A DNA stretch of 64,000 bases from Chryseobacterium shigense (lineage in GTDB: Bacteria > Bacteroidota > Bacteroidia > Flavobacteriales > Weeksellaceae). The stretch lies in contig NZ_FTNY01000002.1 in assembly GCF_900156575.1 (NCBI RefSeq), positions 620,001 to 684,000 on the forward strand. Reading direction: 5' to 3'. Position numbers and translations under genes: made by a program. Numbering within the stretch: position 1 is the stretch's first letter; every line of letters starts with the position of its first letter. This document shows positions 27,546 through 35,384 of the stretch, in pieces. The notes below the pieces were generated by a model. The model did no database searches. It had not been told where the DNA came from and saw only the letters and a program-made list of their open reading frames with translations.

Positions 27546-28649
27546 ATGAGTAATGCAATAAAAAATGACCTTTTCGAAAAGGTTAATCTAGGATCAATTG
27601 AGTTAGCTAACAGAATTGCTATGGCTCCTCTTACAAGAAGCAGGGCTGGCTCTGATGGGGTGCCTACAGATCTCCATGCCATATATTATGCACAGAGAGC
27701 GTCCGCAGGTCTCATTATTTCGGAGACTACAAATATTTCACCACAAGCAAGAGGTTATGCCTTCACACCAGGGATCTGGACCGAGGAACAAGTTGAAGGA
27801 TGGAAAAAAGTGACCGATGCAGTGCACGAAAAGAACGGTAAGATCGTTTGCCAGCTGTGGCACGTTGGGCGTTTTTCGCATACCTCATTACTTCCTGATG
27901 GTAATGCTCCGGTATCTTCTTCTGCTGTGAAGGCTGAAGGAAAAACATTTACTGAAAATGGATTTAAAGATGTTTCTGAGCCGAGGGCATTAGAATTGGA
28001 AGAAATTCCGGCATTATTGGAAGAATATAGACACGCAGCCGAATCAGCGAAAAAAGCAGGTTTTGATGGTGTGGAGGGTCATTCTGCTAATAGTTATCTT
28101 TTGCATCAGTTCATTCGTGATTCAGTAAATCAAAGAACTGATAAGTATGGAGGTAGCGTCGAAAATCGCACCCGACTGCTTTTAGAAGTTGTAGAAGCGA
28201 TAGTTAAAGTATGGGGAGACTCAGGACGAGTTGGTATACGTTTATCTCCGACAACACCAGATGCAGGAAATACGCCAATAGACAGTGATGTAATGGGCAC
28301 ATTTACATATTTAATTGATAAGCTGAATGAATATAATCTTGCATACATTCATTTTGTCGAAGGAAGCACTGCTGCATCAAGAGAGCTTCCAGAGGGAATA
28401 GATCTCTACCAATAACGCAATATATTTAAAGGAAAATACATTGCAAATAATGGATATACTCTAGATCTTGCGTTAGAAGCAAGACAAAAAGAACTTGCAG
28501 ATATTGTTGCTTTTGGTCGACCGTGGATCGGCAATCCTGACCTGGTTTATCGTTTACAAAATAATATACCATTAGTGGAGGCCTCAAGGTATACATTTTA
28601 TGGTGGAGGAGAAAAAGGATATACCGATTGGCCTATTGCTGAAAAGTAG
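27546..28649 (+). pseudogene. Old Yellow Enzyme (NemA-like alkene reductase) with in-frame TAA
   Basis: The first 289 codons encode an FMN ene-reductase of the NemA/OYE class: MAPLTRSRA, HVGRFSH, GVEGHSANSYLLHQFIRDS and NQRTDKYGG. A TAA at 28413-28415 follows EGIDLYQ, and the same frame then continues without shift for 77 more codons (RNIFKGKYIANNGY, VAFGRPWIGNPDLVYRL, FYGGGEKGYTDWP) to TAG 28647, which is the expected end of the family. The stop sits where relatives have Leu in LRxxFKG, so a single TTA-to-TAA change would explain it. The lost tail contains the FMN-phosphate binding segment, so the short product should be inactive. A sequencing error is the alternative. A TAACTTTG promoter element lies at 27520. 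Confidence 0.85.
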
Positions 28650-28687
28650 AATTTTGTTAAAATAAATTCTGATTAATGCATGTGAGG

Positions 28688-29257
28688 TTAAGTAGTTGAA
28701 AGCCTGCTTAATGTTTCACGCGTTACTCCAAGATATCCTGCAATGAGTTTCTTTGAAACACGTTCATGAAGTTGAGGATACTGTTTAAGCAATGCTTCAT
28801 AACGTTCAGAGGCAGTAGAACTTAGAAGCATAAGAACCCTCTTATGTAAAGCAATCATATTGTACACAGCTTTTCGACGGAAAAAATACTGCATCTTGTT
28901 TGAAATCCTGCACAAGTCCTCTTTGTCTTCATGAGAAATTGAAAAAACGGTAGTGTCTTCTAAACAATCGATATCAAATTGGGCAGGTGCACCGGTATTG
29001 AAAGATTGCATATCTGAGATCCACCAGTTTTCATAGGCAAATTGCATGATTTGTACTTTTCCCTCTGAGTCTGTATGAGTTGATTTGAGAAGTCCTTTTA
29101 CCACAAAATACTCTAAAGGAGCAACTGCACCTCTGGAAACTAATATATAATGTTTTTTAAATAACTGCTTTTTAAAAAAATTAATTATTTGTAGAAATTC
29201 TTCATCATTGATCTCAACTAATTATGTGAAATGCTTTCGAAGTACAAGCTCATCCAT
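28688..29257 (-). pseudogene. Crp/Fnr-family regulator with in-frame TAA at codon 12
   Basis: From ATG 29257 the frame reads MDELVLRKHFT, then TAA (29222-29224), then continues in frame LVEINDEEFLQIINFF and on through the cyclic-nucleotide-like domain to the C-terminal winged helix (SKKLIAGYLGVTRETLSRL) and stop at 28688. Without the stop the product would be 189 residues, normal for this family in flavobacteria. The longest uninterrupted frame starts only at GTG 29104, inside the sensor domain. It is convergent with the broken ene-reductase. Internal re-initiation giving an N-truncated protein cannot be excluded. Confidence 0.75.
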
Positions 29258-29830
29258 AATAAATATGATTAAATTAACACTTTTTGATTAAATGAACATC
29301 TTTGGCAAAGAACTTAATATGAATTTATATTTCATCTAGAGATAACTAAAATAAGAAAAAGATTGTATTAAGATATAAAATCTTATCTCCTTCAAATAGG
29401 TTTAGCATTAGGCGCTTAATGTGAAATTAAATTAAGTCCTTAATTGGACATATTTCAGAAACACAATAAGTTATACAAATCGCTTTCTTATAAATAAAAT
29501 TTATCTAGAAATAATTAATATTGGTATACTAGAGGGAATAAATGATTCCCGGGATCTTAATGCTAAAGAATAAGTAGGATAAAAATTTGTGATTGATAAT
29601 TCAACAGTATAGTAATTAGGAAGACTTGGAATTTTGTGATTTATAAAAAACTTCAATGATCATTGTTCATTGAAGCTTTAAAAAATTTTAAATTAACCTC
29701 TCATTACTTAGAATTATTTATGATTCATTTCAGTTCGTGCTGTTATGTTGCTAGGTACCATTTTACAACTTTGATACAGTTTTTGTAAATATTAAAACAA
29801 AATCTTTTTTGAGCAAACATAAATCCTGCA
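29258..29830. other. Gene-free spacer before integrase
   Basis: AT-rich with stops in all frames. Apart from the hairpin at 29651 nothing is recognised; I saw no copy of the tRNA-Asp 3' end that would mark an attachment site. Confidence 0.4.
29651..29675. terminator. Isolated terminator-like hairpin
   Basis: CTTCAATGA and TCATTGAAG form a perfect 9-base stem with a 7-base loop. It is about 155 bases beyond the integrase stop, on the minus-strand downstream side. Confidence 0.45.
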
Positions 29831-31081
29831 CTATTTTAGAACTTGCGATTGTTTCTTTTGTTTTTCTTTATCTAATAGAACTTTTTTCAATGCGGACATA
29901 TCCTCACTTAGTTTCTTATCTAGAATTTTTGCGTAATGTTGAGTAGTCTTAATATTCTTGTGTCCAAGCATTTTGCTTACACTCTCAATTGGAACCCCAT
30001 TTGATAAGGTTACGGTAGTAGCAAAGGTATGACGCGCAATATGATAAGTAAGCTCTTTATTGATATCGCACAAATCGGCAATTTCTTTAAGATATGCATT
30101 CATTTTCTGATTACTTAGAATTGGAAGCAACTTCCCAGTGTTAATGCAAGTAGGGTGATTGAGATACTTTTTAATAATGTCTTCCGCTTGAGTAAGTAAA
30201 GGGATATTAGAAGTTGTTTTAGTTTTCTGCCTTACTGTATAAATCCATTGATTACCATCTAACCCTATATGTATGTGATTCCGTGTTAGCTTTTTTGTGT
30301 CAATATAAGCCAAACCAGTATAACAACTGAAGAGAAAGATGTATCTAACCTGCGACAAACGTTCATTTTTAAAATCTTTGTTGAACAACTTTTCCAATTC
30401 TTGTTCATTCAAAAATACTCTTGTTACTTCATCAAAATTTGAATGATAATTAAGGAATGGGTCCTTTTCCATCCAACCTTTAGCAAGACAGCTACGTATT
30501 ATCTTACCAAAGTTTTTAATGTACTTTACTGCCGAATTGTTATTACAAGATTTTTCAGTTCTTAAAAAAAATTCAAAATCGTTCAGAAAAGTATAATTAA
30601 TTTTTTTTACATCTATGTCTGATACTTTGAATTTCCATTTTAGAAATTCTTTGATATGACTGAGACAAGTTCTATACCTCCCCAATGTACCAATTGCAAA
30701 CTCCTTCCCTATAAGTTTCTCCATTCGCTCATTATGGTCATTAAAAATAGGAATTAGAGTTCTGTTGAATTCGTCTTTTCCCAGTAGTCGATTCTTAATA
30801 GTTTCACATGTTACCTGTTCGTTGTCTTTCACCAAACAGTGATAAGTGTTATAAACTTTCTGCTCAAATGTCTTCAAATAAGAATTAAGTGATTTGCATT
30901 CTTCAGATGTCCCACTGACCTTCTGCGAATCAGAATTCCATTTTGAAATTTTTATTGTACGCTTTGTACTAATCTCAGTTATTTTACCATCAATGGTAAT
31001 ACGTAAATATATTGGTACATTTCCAGAAGCATTGATCTTAGATTTTTTCACATAGAAAAGCAGATTAAATGTCTTGTTCAT
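29831..31081 (-). CDS. Tyrosine site-specific integrase
   Basis: 416 residues, the three-part Bacteroidota integrase layout: an arm-binding N-terminal domain (KTFNLLFYVKKSKINASGNV), a SAM-like core-binding domain (about 110-205), and a catalytic domain with the box-II residues YHIARHTFATT, MLGHKNIKTTQHYAKI and nucleophile Tyr near 390. The position of the first catalytic Arg reads TGLAYIDTKKL, lacking Arg, as is common in the IntDOT-like group. It catalyses integration and excision of a mobile element. It points away from the tRNA-Asp array and is separated from it by a block of composite repeats, so the array is the likely attachment locus. Confidence 0.9.
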   Translation of the reverse strand: MNKTFNLLFYVKKSKINASGNVPIYLRITIDGKITEISTKRTIKISKWNSDSQKVSGTSEECKSLNSYLKTFEQKVYNTYHCLVKDNEQVTCETIKNRLLGKDEFNRTLIPIFNDHNERMEKLIGKEFAIGTLGRYRTCLSHIKEFLKWKFKVSDIDVKKINYTFLNDFEFFLRTEKSCNNNSAVKYIKNFGKIIRSCLAKGWMEKDPFLNYHSNFDEVTRVFLNEQELEKLFNKDFKNERLSQVRYIFLFSCYTGLAYIDTKKLTRNHIHIGLDGNQWIYTVRQKTKTTSNIPLLTQAEDIIKKYLNHPTCINTGKLLPILSNQKMNAYLKEIADLCDINKELTYHIARHTFATTVTLSNGVPIESVSKMLGHKNIKTTQHYAKILDKKLSEDMSALKKVLLDKEKQKKQSQVLK

Positions 31082-31179
31082 TTATTTGAATTTAAGAGTT
31101 TAAAATTAACCTCAGTAAAAAACATTGACAAGATATTCACTTTCTGAATAGGCTTCCTACAGGAGTTTATCAAATATTT

Positions 31180-31364
31180 AGTGACCCACTAAACCAAACT
31201 AATTAAGGTCACTATTATAGGTCACTTTAAATTGAAAAACTAATTAAGAATTTCAAAGAATATTCAACTTATTAGACTGTTAATTGTAAGAATAATCATA
31301 TTGAATATTTAATTGTTTCAGTGACCTCCATAACGAGGTTTCTAAGGTCACTGAATAGGACACT
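31180..31364. repeat. Duplicated composite repeats (probable integrase arm sites)
   Basis: The motif AGTGACC/GGTCACT occurs six times in two identical arrangements: AGTGACC at 31180, GGTCACT at 31207 and again at 31220; then AGTGACC at 31320, GGTCACT at 31346 and GGACACT at 31358. Spacing is 20 and 6 bases in the first set, 19 and 5 in the second. Lying between integrase and tRNA-Asp, they look like binding sites for the integrase or an excisionase; this is inference. Confidence 0.6.
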
Positions 31365-31409
31365 ATCAGATTGTGCTTATTTATCTCTTTAAGAACAGAC
31401 ATAAAACGA

Positions 31410-31443
31410 AAAACGCTTTAAAACATACGTTTTAAAGCGTTTT
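31410..31443. terminator. Terminator of the tRNA-Asp array
   Basis: Perfect 15-base stem AAAACGCTTTAAAAC / GTTTTAAAGCGTTTT with loop ATAC, 24 bases beyond the last tRNA-Asp on the minus strand. Confidence 0.75.
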
Positions 31444-31466
31444 GTACTATTATGATTTAATAGTTG

Positions 31467-31540
31467 CGATCCGGACGGGACTCGAACCCGCGACCTCCGC
31501 CGTGACAGGGCGGCATTCTAACCAGCTGAACTACCGGATC
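31467..31540 (-). tRNA. tRNA-Asp (GTC), copy 4 in transcription order
   Basis: 74 bases; acceptor GATCCGG/CCGGATC with discriminator G, anticodon loop CTGTCAC giving GTC, T-loop GGTTCGAGTCCC. Encodes no CCA. Nearest to the integrase, so its 3' end is the likeliest attachment core. Confidence 0.95.
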
Positions 31541-31573
31541 AATTTTTTTAAAGTAAATTGATGAAAACTTCTG

Positions 31574-31647
31574 CGATCCGGACGGGACTCGAACCCGCGA
31601 CCTCCGCCGTGACAGGGCGGCATTCTAACCAGCTGAACTACCGGATC
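31574..31647 (-). tRNA. tRNA-Asp (GTC), copy 3
   Basis: Same 74-base sequence as its neighbours; repeat period to the adjacent copy is 107 bases on the left and 110 on the right. Confidence 0.95.
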
Positions 31648-31683
31648 AATTTTTTTTTAAAAGAAATTGAATAAAAACTTCTG

Positions 31684-31757
31684 CGATCCGGACGGGACTC
31701 GAACCCGCGACCTCCGCCGTGACAGGGCGGCATTCTAACCAGCTGAACTACCGGATC
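31684..31757 (-). tRNA. tRNA-Asp (GTC), copy 2
   Basis: Identical tRNA body; flanking spacers differ by a few bases in a T-rich tract. Confidence 0.95.
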
Positions 31758-31791
31758 TAATTTTTTTTAAAAGTAAATTGAAAAACTTTTG

Positions 31792-31865
31792 CGATCCGGA
31801 CGGGACTCGAACCCGCGACCTCCGCCGTGACAGGGCGGCATTCTAACCAGCTGAACTACCGGATC
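31792..31865 (-). tRNA. tRNA-Asp (GTC), copy 1
   Basis: First copy in transcription order, 44 bases downstream of the promoter -7 element at 31909. Body identical to the other three. Confidence 0.95.
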
Positions 31866-31908
31866 ATTTTCTGTTGTTATAAAGAACGTTGTTTCTTTTT
31901 TGTGATTG

Positions 31909-31938
31909 CAAAACTACGACTTTTTTTATTACCTGCAA
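31909..31938 (-). promoter_or_regulatory. Promoter of the tRNA-Asp array
   Basis: On the minus strand TTG (31936-31938) is followed after 19 bases by TAGTTTTG (31909-31916), matching the flavobacterial consensus. Confidence 0.7.
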
Positions 31939-31956
31939 ATTATTTCCTAATAAAAA

Positions 31957-31976
31957 GCCTTCCAAAAATGGAAGGC
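31957..31976 (-). terminator. Terminator of thioredoxin gene
   Basis: GCCTTCCA/TGGAAGGC stem with a four-base loop, followed by five T residues on the minus strand, 22 bases after the trxA stop. Confidence 0.85.
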
Positions 31977-31997
31977 GTTCATTATCAAAGTTATTTT

Positions 31998-32315
31998 TTA
32001 CAAGTGTGCGCTTAATTTTTCAGCGATGATCTCTTTTGGAGTCACGCCTACCAATTTATCAACCACTTCACCGTTCTTAAAAATCAGAACTGTAGGGATG
32101 TTTCTGATGCCATATTGCATTGAAATTTCCTGATTGTTGTCTACATCAACTTTTCCTACTACTGCTTTTCCTTCAAAATCTGATGCTACTTCTTCGATGA
32201 TTGGTCCTAAAGTTCTGCATGGTCCACACCATACTGCCCAAAAGTCAACCAATACCGGCTTATCTGATTTTAAAACCGTTTCCTGAAATGAGCTGTCCGT
32301 AATTTCTAAAGCCAT
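31998..32315 (-). CDS. trxA: Thioredoxin
   Basis: 105 residues, the usual thioredoxin length. The redox motif WCGPC lies near residue 30 within LVDFWAVWCGPCRTLGP, with the cis-proline segment IRNIPTVLIFKNGE near 72 and the C-terminal helix. It reduces cytoplasmic disulfides such as those of ribonucleotide reductase, using thioredoxin reductase. Single gene with its own terminator. Confidence 0.95.
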   Translation of the reverse strand: MALEITDSSFQETVLKSDKPVLVDFWAVWCGPCRTLGPIIEEVASDFEGKAVVGKVDVDNNQEISMQYGIRNIPTVLIFKNGEVVDKLVGVTPKEIIAEKLSAHL

Positions 32316-32400
32316 TTTGTTTCTTTTATTTAAATTAATATTATATTCTTATTGTAATCCTTTATTGGATATTCAAAATTACGATTTTTAAGCCATAAGA

Positions 32401-33576
32401 CTATCTATGCTCAACATTTGTTTTTTCTATAGCATAGTCTTTTGAAATTTCCTCCAAAGCTTCTGCTAGGGCATCGATCTCTGCTTTTGTCGTCATGTGG
32501 CTGAAAGAAATACGTAATGGTGTACAATGATCCATTTCGTCTTCGGAAAGAACCATCATCATCACCATAGAAGGTTTAGATGCTCCTGAAGAACATGCAC
32601 TGCCCTGAGAGATGGCAATTCCTTTCATATCCAGCTGAAGTCCTATCAATGGATTTTTATACGGTAATAAAGCGCTTAAAACCGTGTAAAGACTATTTTC
32701 CTTCTCTGCACTTCTTCCATTGAATTTAATCCCCGGAATCGCATCAGAAAGCCTTTCTATAGTATAGTCTTTGATCTCCTGCATATGTTGGGTGTATTCT
32801 TCCATGTGCTGTAAAGAAATTTCGAGAGCTTTTCCAAGACCCACGATACCACTTACGTTTTCCGTTCCTGCTCTTAAGCTTCGTTCCTGAGGTCCTCCAG
32901 TGATAATTCCTTTCATTCCCGTTGCTTTTCTGATGAAAGCAAAACCTACCCCTTTAGGACCATGAAATTTGTGGGCACTGCATGAAGCAAAGTCTACCTT
33001 GATCTCCGAAAAATCAAGATTCATGTGAGCCATCGTCTGTACGGTATCAGAATGGAAAAGGGCATTATTCTCTTTACAGAGTTCAGCAATCTTTTTGATA
33101 TCCACGATGTTCCCAATCTCATTATTGGCATGCATCAAGCTGACCAATGTTTTTTTATCTGAAGCTTTTAACAGCTCTTCCAGTTGATGAAGGTCAATAT
33201 CCCCTTTTTCATTGGGACGGATATAATTTACTTCTACTCCTTTCCTGTTTTTCATATCCAGAACGGTCTCTGAAACACATTTATGTTCCATTGGAGTACT
33301 GATGATCCTTTCTATCCCAAGGTGCTCTACGCTGGATTTGATGATCATGTTATTCGATTCTGTTCCGCAGGATGTAAAGATAATCTCTGCAGGACTTACA
33401 TGAAGATAATCTGCCACCTGTCTTCTTACATTTTCAATGAGGATCTTTGCTTCCTGGCCAAAGCTGTGGGTAGAAGAAGGATTTCCGAAATTCATCTTCA
33501 TGGTGCTCACCATTGCATCTATCACTTCTTCTGAAAGAGGGGTTGTTGCAGCGTTATCTAAATATATTTTGTTCAT
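32401..33576 (-). CDS. Cysteine desulfurase (NifS/IscS-type)
   Basis: 391 residues. PLP-dependent class-V aminotransferase: YLDNAATTPLSEEV at the start, HANNEIGNIVDI, PLP-binding Lys in SAHKFHGPKGVGF near residue 203, and catalytic Cys in QGSACSSGASKPS near 320. It takes sulfur from cysteine for Fe-S clusters or tRNA thiolation. The ACSSG loop is of the IscS/NifS class-I form. It is two bases from the PrcB-like gene, so probably co-transcribed with the genes up to 37588. Confidence 0.92.
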   Translation of the reverse strand: MNKIYLDNAATTPLSEEVIDAMVSTMKMNFGNPSSTHSFGQEAKILIENVRRQVADYLHVSPAEIIFTSCGTESNNMIIKSSVEHLGIERIISTPMEHKCVSETVLDMKNRKGVEVNYIRPNEKGDIDLHQLEELLKASDKKTLVSLMHANNEIGNIVDIKKIAELCKENNALFHSDTVQTMAHMNLDFSEIKVDFASCSAHKFHGPKGVGFAFIRKATGMKGIITGGPQERSLRAGTENVSGIVGLGKALEISLQHMEEYTQHMQEIKDYTIERLSDAIPGIKFNGRSAEKENSLYTVLSALLPYKNPLIGLQLDMKGIAISQGSACSSGASKPSMVMMMVLSEDEMDHCTPLRISFSHMTTKAEIDALAEALEEISKDYAIEKTNVEHR

Positions 33577-33578
33577 TA

Positions 33579-34043
33579 TTATTTGGAATATTTTAATTCT
33601 ACTGAGGTAAACTGATAATCTGAAGGAACGGCAAAGATAAACCAGGGATTTGAAAGTACCTGAATTTCCATTCCGCCTGATGCTGCATCCGGAACTTCCA
33701 CAGACAAGACATTGTTTTTTACAGAAATATTTCTGATACTGGTCACTCTATGGCTCCCAGATCTAAAGATTCCCATGTGATATAAAACTACTTTTTTATT
33801 TTTAGGAAATTTCGGGTAGTTGACAGACGGTTCTTTTTTCAAATCAATAAGACCAAAACTACCCTTGATGGCGTTTCGGAATTCCTGTTCACTTTTAATA
33901 ATAGTAAATCCGGCTACATCTGTACCCCCCTGAGACTCAGAAACAAGCAGATCTGCATTATTCTGCATATCTGATAATTTTTGAGACGGCGTAGCAGTAC
34001 AGTTCATTAAGATTGCAGTACATATAATAAGCAGTCTTTTCAT
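33579..34043 (-). CDS. PrcB-like lipoprotein
   Basis: 154 residues from ATG 34043; the longer frame begins at TTG 34064. A lipoprotein signal MKRLLIICTAILMNC puts Cys at 15. The mature part (FTIIKSEQEFRNAIKGS, then beta strands with GMEIQVLSNPWFIFAVP) resembles the C-terminal domain of PrcB, a treponemal protease-complex subunit; its function in flavobacteria is not established. It lies between the cysteine desulfurase and the HAD gene. Confidence 0.65.
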   Translation of the reverse strand: MKRLLIICTAILMNCTATPSQKLSDMQNNADLLVSESQGGTDVAGFTIIKSEQEFRNAIKGSFGLIDLKKEPSVNYPKFPKNKKVVLYHMGIFRSGSHRVTSIRNISVKNNVLSVEVPDAASGGMEIQVLSNPWFIFAVPSDYQFTSVELKYSK

Positions 34044-34066
34044 TTTTACATTTTTACCACCCAAAA

Positions 34067-34654
34067 TTAGTGAAAAAATTGGTAATGACCCTCATTTGCC
34101 CATTTAAGCATCTGCCGGTCTCCGGAAGTATCTCCGAAAGCAATAATTTTATCGTATTTAGAATCGTGTATTTCAGCTTTTATTCTGACCAGTTTTTCAC
34201 TTCCATTGCAGTTTTTACCTATGAAATTTCCTGTAAAAATACCGTTTTTAAACTCTGCACGCGTGGATACCAGCTGCATTTTCAATTCTTCAGCAAAAGG
34301 TTTTACCCAGATATCCAATGATGCGGTGACCAATAAGCTTTGTGTATTATTCCTATCGATATTTTTAATAAAGTCAAGGGCATTTTCCCTTACAATTCTG
34401 GGATAATGATGTTCAAAAAACTGTTTAGATTTCATTTCTATTTTTTCCTGACTTTGCCCTTTCAGAATAGATCCGATAAAGCTTTTCTTTACTTTTTCCG
34501 TTTCGGCAAGCTTTAATTTCAGTAAAATAAAAAGAGGAACGTGTCTTAAAAATTGTATCCGGAATTTTGTGGGATCATAGAATTTAAGATACAGGAACAT
34601 GGTATCTTTATAGGTAAGGGTTCCGTCAAAATCAAAACAATACAATTTTTTCAT
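34067..34654 (-). CDS. HAD-IB family phosphatase of the lipid-pentose cluster
   Basis: 195 residues. Motif I FDFDGTLT at residue 8, motif II VTAS near 111, and motif III/IV FGDTSGDRQML near 173, all HAD signatures; the cap is helical. In context, the phosphatase could remove the 5-phosphate from polyprenyl-phosphoryl-5-phosphoribose made by the UbiA enzyme, a step done by an unrelated PAP2 protein in mycobacteria. That role is inference. It follows the DprE2-like gene by four bases. Confidence 0.8.
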   Translation of the reverse strand: MKKLYCFDFDGTLTYKDTMFLYLKFYDPTKFRIQFLRHVPLFILLKLKLAETEKVKKSFIGSILKGQSQEKIEMKSKQFFEHHYPRIVRENALDFIKNIDRNNTQSLLVTASLDIWVKPFAEELKMQLVSTRAEFKNGIFTGNFIGKNCNGSEKLVRIKAEIHDSKYDKIIAFGDTSGDRQMLKWANEGHYQFFH

Positions 34655-34658
34655 TTTA

Positions 34659-35384
34659 TTAAAGCTTTAATTTTTTAAATATAAATTCAGGTATATTCCT
34701 GATAATCATCATAATAATACTCCAAACCGGCAAAACGTATGCTACATTCTTTTGCTTTTTAAAAGCTTTATAAATGCATTCCGCTGCCTGCTTTGGGGTT
34801 GCCGTCAGTTTAGGATTCAAAGGCAGTCCTTCTGTCATCTTTGTGGCCATGAAGCCCGGTTTTATGGTAAGGACGTGTACTTTTTTCTCAAAAAGGTAAT
34901 TTCGGAGTCCACTAAGATACGCAGTAAAAGCAGCTTTTGCGCTACCATAAATAAAATTACTCTGCCTCCCCCTGTCTCCAGCTACAGAAGACAGTCCGAT
35001 GATGGTTCCCGATCTTCTGCTTTCAAACTTTTGGGCAAAATAGTTCATTACCGGAATCAGTTTGGAATAATTGATCTGGATAATCCTTTCTGTATTCCTG
35101 TTGTCATAAAGTCCCTCCTCGGTTGCATCTCCTAAATATCCGACAGCACAAAATAATACATTTGAACTGACATGATCAAATGTATTATAATCAATCTCTT
35201 TCATCAGATCAATTTCGATCACTTCGGACTGCTGCAGAAATTTCACATCAATATGCCGTGCAAATCTTTCGGTGGTTTCTTTACTTGAAGTGAAAAGATA
35301 TATTTTCTCAAACTTTTCTCCCTCCTGAAGAGCCTTTTCCACAAAAGCCTGAGCTACCTCAGACGTACTTCCCAGAACTATCAT
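34659..35384 (-). CDS. DprE2-like SDR (polyprenyl-phospho-2-ketoribose reductase)
   Basis: 241 residues. An SDR with a shortened glycine loop (LGSTSEVAQAF), IGLSSVAGDRGRQSNFIYGSAKAAF carrying the catalytic Ser and Tyr-x-x-x-Lys in the form seen in DprE2, and a hydrophobic amphipathic tail (VWSIIMMIIRNIPEFIF) for membrane contact. DprE2 reduces the keto intermediate made by DprE1, completing conversion of a lipid-linked ribose to arabinose. The ATG abuts the DprE1-like stop without a gap. Assignment rests on sequence form plus the neighbours. Confidence 0.82.
   Translation of the reverse strand: MIVLGSTSEVAQAFVEKALQEGEKFEKIYLFTSSKETTERFARHIDVKFLQQSEVIEIDLMKEIDYNTFDHVSSNVLFCAVGYLGDATEEGLYDNRNTERIIQINYSKLIPVMNYFAQKFESRRSGTIIGLSSVAGDRGRQSNFIYGSAKAAFTAYLSGLRNYLFEKKVHVLTIKPGFMATKMTEGLPLNPKLTATPKQAAECIYKAFKKQKNVAYVLPVWSIIMMIIRNIPEFIFKKLKL

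Noticed and set aside
1..31466. Second attachment site for the integrase element
   Set aside because: I scanned for the tRNA-Asp 3' end (CGGGACTCGAACC) to the left of the integrase and saw none, so boundaries are not annotated.
31467..31865. CRISPR-like array (regular repeats of about 74 bases with about 35-base spacers)
   Set aside because: The repeat units are complete tRNA-Asp genes and the spacers are near-identical to one another.
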